DNA of 64,000 nucleotides from NCBI RefSeq assembly GCF_022539505.1, contig NC_061514.1, positions 245,880,124 to 245,944,123 on the forward strand. The letters are read 5' to 3'. Positions 59,233 to 64,000 of the stretch are shown here, piece after piece (the stretch's first letter is position 1; every line of letters begins with the position of its first letter). The stretch is from Lolium rigidum (taxonomy: Eukaryota; Streptophyta; Magnoliopsida; Poales; Poaceae). The position numbers and the translations under genes are program-made. Below the pieces are notes generated by a model. It was given only the letters and a program-made list of their open reading frames with translations, had not been told where the DNA came from and did not search any database.

Positions 59233-60600
59233 ATGGGAGAACCTACAACCTATTTGGAGCTTATTGAATTATATAATAACTATAGAGAATCAAGAACGGG
59301 TAAAGTTATGAGTGCTGTGATAGAAAAATTGAATGCAATTGCTAAAATCTTGCTTAAACGCCATGATATAAACTGTTGCTCTCAACATGACACTAAACAT
59401 CTTAAATTTCAATGTGGCTTTAGTGAGGAATTTTTAATTAAGAACTATAATCGGAATAGCTATATTCATTTTGGGTTCGAAGAAGTAGAACAATTTGTCT
59501 TATTTATGGGAGCTTCTGAAATAGAATCCTTCATTGCTAAAAATTATGAAAGTTGTGTTGTTTGTAAGGACCTTAAAGATTATGTCTCTTCTATCCTTAA
59601 TTTTTGCATAGAAAGCTACAGTGATAATCCTTATATCATTGATTATAAAGAGAGACTCATTAATGCACAAGAATGCACTCACAATTTGCAGGAACCGGTG
59701 GAAGAAGAAATTGATGAACACTGAAAGCTCATTGGATGAAAAAGAGGAGGAAATTGATGAACCTGAAAGCTCATTGGATGAAAAAGAAGAGGAGAGTGAT
59801 GAACAAAAGGAGGAAGAATGGATTAGCTACCCATGCCAACCTTCTAATGAGAGTAACTCTTTATCTCTTACATTATTTGATTGCCCTCCATGCTTACCAA
59901 AGGAGGTTGAATATTATGTTCATGTGGATTCTCTTGAAATATTCCCTATGAGTAAAACTTGTGAGAATAATTATGCTACTGTTATTTATGATAATCCATG
60001 CTATTTTGATAAATCTTATGATAATGCTTTGATTGTTCCTGATGTCGATATGCATGGTACTAAAGAGTTTTGCTTAGCAAATGTTTATGATAAATCTCTA
60101 GATGATGGTCCTATGTTACTTGTAATACTAATTGTACTACTAATGAAAATGGGATTGGAAAGGTCTTGACTTTATCTATGAGTCCCATATCTTTTGAGAT
60201 TGATCAATCATCTTGTTACATTATTGATAAAAGTGGGTTCGAAAGTTTTAATCCTATTATTTCTGAGCTTGATAAAAATTATGTGTTTATGGATCATGAA
60301 AAGCATGCTGTATGTGATAGTTATGTTGTTGAGTTTGTTCATGAAGCTACTGAAAATTATTATGAGAGAGGAAAATATGGTTGTAGAAATTTGCATGGTA
60401 CTAAAACACCTCTCTATATGCTTAAACTTTTGAAGTTACTCTTGTTTTATCTTCTTATGCTTGTCACTTTGTTCTTCATGAATTTATTTGTGTACAAGAT
60501 TCCTATGCATAGGAAGTGGGTTAGACTTAAATGTGTTTCGAATTTGCTTCTTGATGCTCTCTTTTTCTTCAACTCTTATTTCTTGCGAGTGAATCATTAA
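59233..60600 (+). pseudogene. ORF region of element Z, frameshifted; unknown N-part, A-like C-terminus
   Basis: Three overlapping frames: 59233-59724 (MGEPTTYLELIELYNNYRES), 59621-60169 and 60166-60600, so two frame breaks. The first part is Cys-containing and charged, with no gag, protease or polymerase motif. The second has an acidic repeat (SSLDEKEEE occurs twice), then CPPCLPKEVEYYVHVDSLEI. The third contains HAVCDSYVVEFVHEATENYY, a hydrophobic segment of about 22 residues (LLLFYLLMLVTLFFMNLFVY), then HRKWVRLKCV and LLLDAL. This C-terminus is about half identical to the last frame of element A. A membrane segment is possible. Product and role unknown; the whole looks like an element-specific protein and not a host gene. 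Confidence 0.7.
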
Positions 60601-62588
60601 AATTGCTGAGCCCATCTTAATGGCTATAAAGAAAGCACTTCTTGGGAGATAACCCATATGTTTATTTTGCTACTGTTTTGTTGTGTTTTGGAAGTTGTTA
60701 CTACTGTAGAAACCTCTCCTTATCTCTATTTTATTGCAATGTTGTGCCAAGTGAAGTCTCTAATAGAAGTTTGATGCTAGATTTGGCTTTCTGCGCAGAA
60801 ACAGATTTCTTGCTGTCACGAATCTGGGTATGATTCTCTGTAGGTAACTCAGAAAAATCTGCCAATTTACTCGAGGGATCCTCAGATATGTACTCAACTT
60901 TCATTAGTTTTGAGTTTTCTGATTTGAGCAACGGAAGTACCTCTTAAAAATTCGTGTTTACTGGCTGTTCTGTTTTGACAGATTCTGTCTCTTTTTTTTT
61001 GCATTGTCTCTTGTGGACTTTAAGTGAGGCTTTCTAGACGTGGAGAGCTGTAGATAATGTTTTATTGAGTACTTGCAATGTGTCACTACAGAGCTAAAGT
61101 GGATTAAAGTTTTTTGAGTACTAACCCCTCTAATGAAGTTTATGAGAAGTTTGGTGTGAAGGAAGTTTTCAAGGGTCAAGAAAGGAGGATGATATATGAT
61201 CAAGAAGAGTGAAAAGTCTAAGCTTGGGGATGCCCCCGTGGTTCATCCCTGCATATTTCAAGAAGACTCAAGCGTCTAAGCTTGGGGATGCCTAAGGCAT
61301 CCCCTTCTTCATCAACTTATCAGGTTTCTTCTATTGAAACTATATTTTTATTCGGTCACATCTTATGTGCTTTACTTGGAGCGTCTGTGTGTTTTTATTT
61401 TCGTTTTGTTTGAATAAGATTGGATCCTAGCAATCCTTGTGTGGGAGAGATACACGCTCCGCTTTTTCATATGAACACTTGTGTTCTTCGTTTTACTTTT
61501 AACGTTCAATGACAAAAGTTGGAAGTTATTGCATTTATTTCTATTTGGTTGGAAAAAGAAAATGCCTCATATTATCTTGGATAATTTGATACTTGGCAAT
61601 TGTCTTGAGCTCTCAAGTAGATCATGTTTCTCTTACATCATGTAGTTTAAACCTATTAGTGGAGAAATATCGTAGAGCTTGTTGAAATTTGTTTGCATGA
61701 TTGGTCTCTCTAAGGTCTAGATATTTTCTGGTAAAAGTGTTTGAGCAACAAGGAAGACAGTGTAGAGTCTTATCATGCTTGCAATATGTTCTTATGTAAG
61801 TTTTGCTGTACCGGTTCATACTTGTGTTTGCTTCAAACAACCTTGCTAGCCAAAGCCTTGTACTGAGAGGGAATGCTTCTCGTGCATCCAAAACCTTGAG
61901 CCAAAACCTATGCCATGTGTGTCCACCATACCTACCTACTATGTGGTATTTTCTGCCATTCCAAGTAAATACTTCATGTGCTACCTTTAAACAATTCAAA
62001 ACTTATTATCTCTTATTTGTGTTAATGTTTTATAGCTCATGAGGAAGTATGTGGTGTTTTATCTTTCAATCTTGTTGGGCAGCTTTCACCAATGGACTAG
62101 TGGCTTCATCCGCTTATCCAATAATTTTGCAAAAAGAGCTGGCGCGGGGTTCCCAGCCCCAATTAATTAACTTTCATTAATAATTCTCTTCACGTGTTTT
62201 GCCCCGATTCATCGGTAAGCAACTTAATTTTGCAAATAGACACTCCTTCATGGTATGTGAATGTTGGAAGGCACCCGAGGATTCGGTTAGCCATGGCTTG
62301 TGTAAGCAAAAGGTTGGGAGGAGTGTCATCCATAAATAAAAACTAAAATACATGTGTAAACAAAAGAGAAGAGGGATGATCTACCTTGCTGGTAGAGATA
62401 ACGTCCTTCATGGGAGCCGCTCTTTGAAAGTCTATTTGGCAAGGGGGTTAGAGTGCCCACTACCATTCGTTGACAACAACAAACACCTCTCAAAACTTTA
62501 CTTTTATGCTCTCTATGTGATTTCAAAACTTAAAAAGCTCTAGCACATGATTTAATCCCTGCTTCCCTCTGCGAAGGGCCTTTCTTTT
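60601..62588 (+). other. 3' noncoding module of element Z (cut short)
   Basis: Collinear with the modules of A and C but in the opposite orientation on the window. Around 61670-61980 it is about 96 percent identical to A 2230-2560 (11 substitutions and 2 single-base indels in roughly 310 bp). Polypurine-like motifs CTAAGCTTGGGGATGCC are at 61218-61234 and 61276-61292. Confidence 0.78.
61284..61304. other. Hairpin with internal polypurine-like motif, element Z
   Basis: Arms GGGGATGCC and GGCATCCCC with loop TAA; equivalent to the hairpins of A and C, where the loop is TTG. Confidence 0.6.
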
Positions 62589-63750
62589 TGTTATCACCGA
62601 AATTTGACCAAGTCAGAGGTGGGCCGCGATCAAGATGGGCTTAAAGATTATATACGGAAGGAATACGTGAATCGGCCTTATATGCAAAGTTTGGGCTAGC
62701 ATGCCCGTGTATCTGTAATATAGTAGGTCGTATCTTAGATTAGAAGATAGAGTTTTACCCGTGCACGGTTAGGTGCACGCCTAAATTAGAAAGTCCCCTG
62801 GACTATAAATATGTATCTAGGGTTTATGAAATAAACAACCAACGTTCAACACAAATCAATCTCGGCGCATCGCCAACTCCTTCGTCTCGAGGGTTTCTTC
62901 CGGTAAGCACCATGCTGCCTAGATCGCATCTTGCGATCTAGGCAAGCACAAGCTTATTACGTTGTTCATGCGTTGCTCGTATCGAAGCCTTTTTGATGGC
63001 GAGCAACGTAGTTATCTTAGATGTGTTAGGGTTAGCATTGTTCTTCGTATCATATGCTTGTCGTAGTGCAACCCTTATACATCTAGCCGCCCTACACCTA
63101 TCTTAGGTGTAGGGGCGGCACCCGCTTGATCATTGTTTAGTAGATCCGATCCGTTACGGTTGCTCCTTGTTCTTCAAGGATTAGTTTAATATCCGCAATA
63201 GTTAGGCCTTACAAAGGGTTGGAGGATCCAGCGGCGTGTAGGGTGGAGTTTGCTAGCCCTAGACAGGGATGTTCCGGGATCAACCTCGTGTTGGTTTTTA
63301 GGCCCTGTCTAGGATCGGCTTACGGTCACCGTACGCGAGCGCGAGGCCCAATCGTGAGTAGGATGATCCGATTATGCGGTGAAAACCCTAAATCGTCGTA
63401 GATCGCTTTAGCTTTATCTTGATCAAGCAGGACCACCATATATTCGTACACCTCGTATGAATCATGGGTGGATCGGCTCTTTGAGCCGATTCACGGGATA
63501 ACTCGAGAGCCGATCGAGGCTCGTATTTAACGTTTACGTGTATGCCATGCAGGAAACTAAGTGAGGCATCATCCAACACCTTCCGACCAGGTATAGGTCA
63601 GGTGGCACGCCCTTGCGACGGCATCGGACGTGTGACCGGAAGGCTTTGCGGGCCGTCGCTCGGAGGGACCAGGGCCAGCCGCGGTCTCGGGAGATTCCCG
63701 GCTCTACGGTGTTGCCGGTCGTCGCTCGCCGGTGGGTTTCGACCGCAACA
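62589..63750 (+). repeat. LTR of a further retrotransposon (element E)
   Basis: Begins TGTTATCACCGAAATTTGAC right after the break in the module of Z and ends GACCGCAACA (TGTT...AACA), 1162 bp. TATA-like ACTATAAATATG at about 62811. The right boundary is inferred from the terminal inverted dinucleotides and from the gag start that follows; the partner LTR is outside the window. Confidence 0.65.
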
Positions 63751-63811
63751 CATTCCGGCACGCCCGGTGGGACAATCTTCGACATCCACCGCATCGCCAT
63801 CTACATCCGAG

Positions 63812-64000
63812 ATGGCGGAAAGCACTCCGGTCAAGTACGAGGATCCGGCCGACGAGCTCAAGAAGAAGCATGACGAGATCAAGGCGGTCCTCGAAGCCGA
63901 CCTCAGCGGCTCTTTCCACGGAACCCGCTCCCATGGCATCAGGTGGAAGGGGTTCTCACCGAAGGCGCGCTCGATGGAGTGGACCTGTCCGCCCCGTCGG
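63812..64000 (+). pseudogene. Gag start of element E (runs off the window)
   Basis: An open frame of 63 codons from ATG 63812 (MAESTPVKYEDPADELKKKH, then GSFHGTRSHGIRWKGFSPK). The N-terminus has the charged, helical look of grass gypsy gag proteins. After about residue 50 the better coding frame is one base over (63965 onward), suggesting a one-base deletion. The segment between LTR and start contains GGCACGCCCGGTGGGAC (63758-63774), a possible primer site whose tRNA I cannot name. Confidence 0.55.

Larger units (their letters stand above)
55863..62588 (+). mobile_element. Element Z: non-autonomous gypsy retrotransposon, truncated on the right by element E
   Basis: 5' LTR (55863-59004, itself interrupted), tRNA-Asp primer site, a frameshifted ORF region without pol motifs, and the 3' noncoding module shared with A and C. 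The module stops at 62588, where the LTR of element E begins, so the polypurine tract and 3' LTR lie outside the window or are lost. The end of the coding region resembles that of element A, while the first part (59233-59724) does not match A, B or C. Confidence 0.85.

Noticed and set aside
61622..61999. A 125-codon minus-strand frame in element Z
   Set aside because: It is antisense to the element within the shared noncoding module; all nine substitutions against the copy in A change the amino acid, so there is no sign of protein-level selection.

Overview
This window looks like nuclear DNA of a large-genome grass. It is most likely a temperate cereal of the wheat/barley/rye group, though oat or another pooid grass is not excluded. 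The reasons are nested Ty3/gypsy LTR retrotransposons filling most of both ends, several CACTA transposons, Stowaway- and Tourist-type MITEs, a tRNA-derived SINE, decayed LINE sequence, and one GC-rich intronless Dof transcription factor gene. No prokaryotic or organellar feature was seen. Family assignments are my reading of motifs; no database was searched.

Left third (1-30335). An old CACTA-type (En/Spm) sequence, whose right terminus is at 30335, was the landing site for two Athila-like gypsy elements on the minus strand. Element A (1-7742, cut by the window edge) is non-autonomous and has a broken gag-like gene. Element B (7838-24938, target duplication GCGCC) carries gag, protease, reverse transcriptase, RNase H and integrase, all broken by frameshifts or stops, plus an extra ORF after integrase. 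Element C (12543-20694, target duplication ACCAT) later landed inside the reverse transcriptase of B. C is a gag-protease-only element. All these elements have a primer site matching the 3' end of plant tRNA-Asp. The CACTA remnant keeps palindromic subterminal repeats, a 141-bp tandem array, one small intact ORF and a DUF4216 fragment.

Middle (30336-50600). This part has fewer repeats. It holds a SINE with 12-bp target duplications, several MITEs, a complete 4.0-kb CACTA element (36054-40054, duplication AAA) carrying a frameshifted AP2/ERF-domain gene and a tnpA-like remnant, a Harbinger-like fragment with another decayed ORF, and the Dof gene (45947-47008). The Dof gene has a plausible TATA box and a leader of about 0.3 kb without an upstream ATG. 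It is the only host gene I am confident of.

Right part (50600-64000). A decayed LINE is split by an insertion, followed by an LTR-like remnant and then element Z on the plus strand (from 55863). The LTR of Z contains a solo LTR of family C. Element Z is itself cut at 62589 by another retrotransposon (E), whose LTR and gag start run off the window.

The most interesting pattern is modular evolution of the non-autonomous elements A, C and Z. They carry different or strongly diverged coding parts, yet share a 2-2.6 kb 3' noncoding module. That module holds extra copies of the polypurine-tract motif and a conserved small hairpin, and where I aligned it A and Z are about 96 percent identical. A and Z also share a C-terminal protein domain with a hydrophobic segment that I do not recognise.
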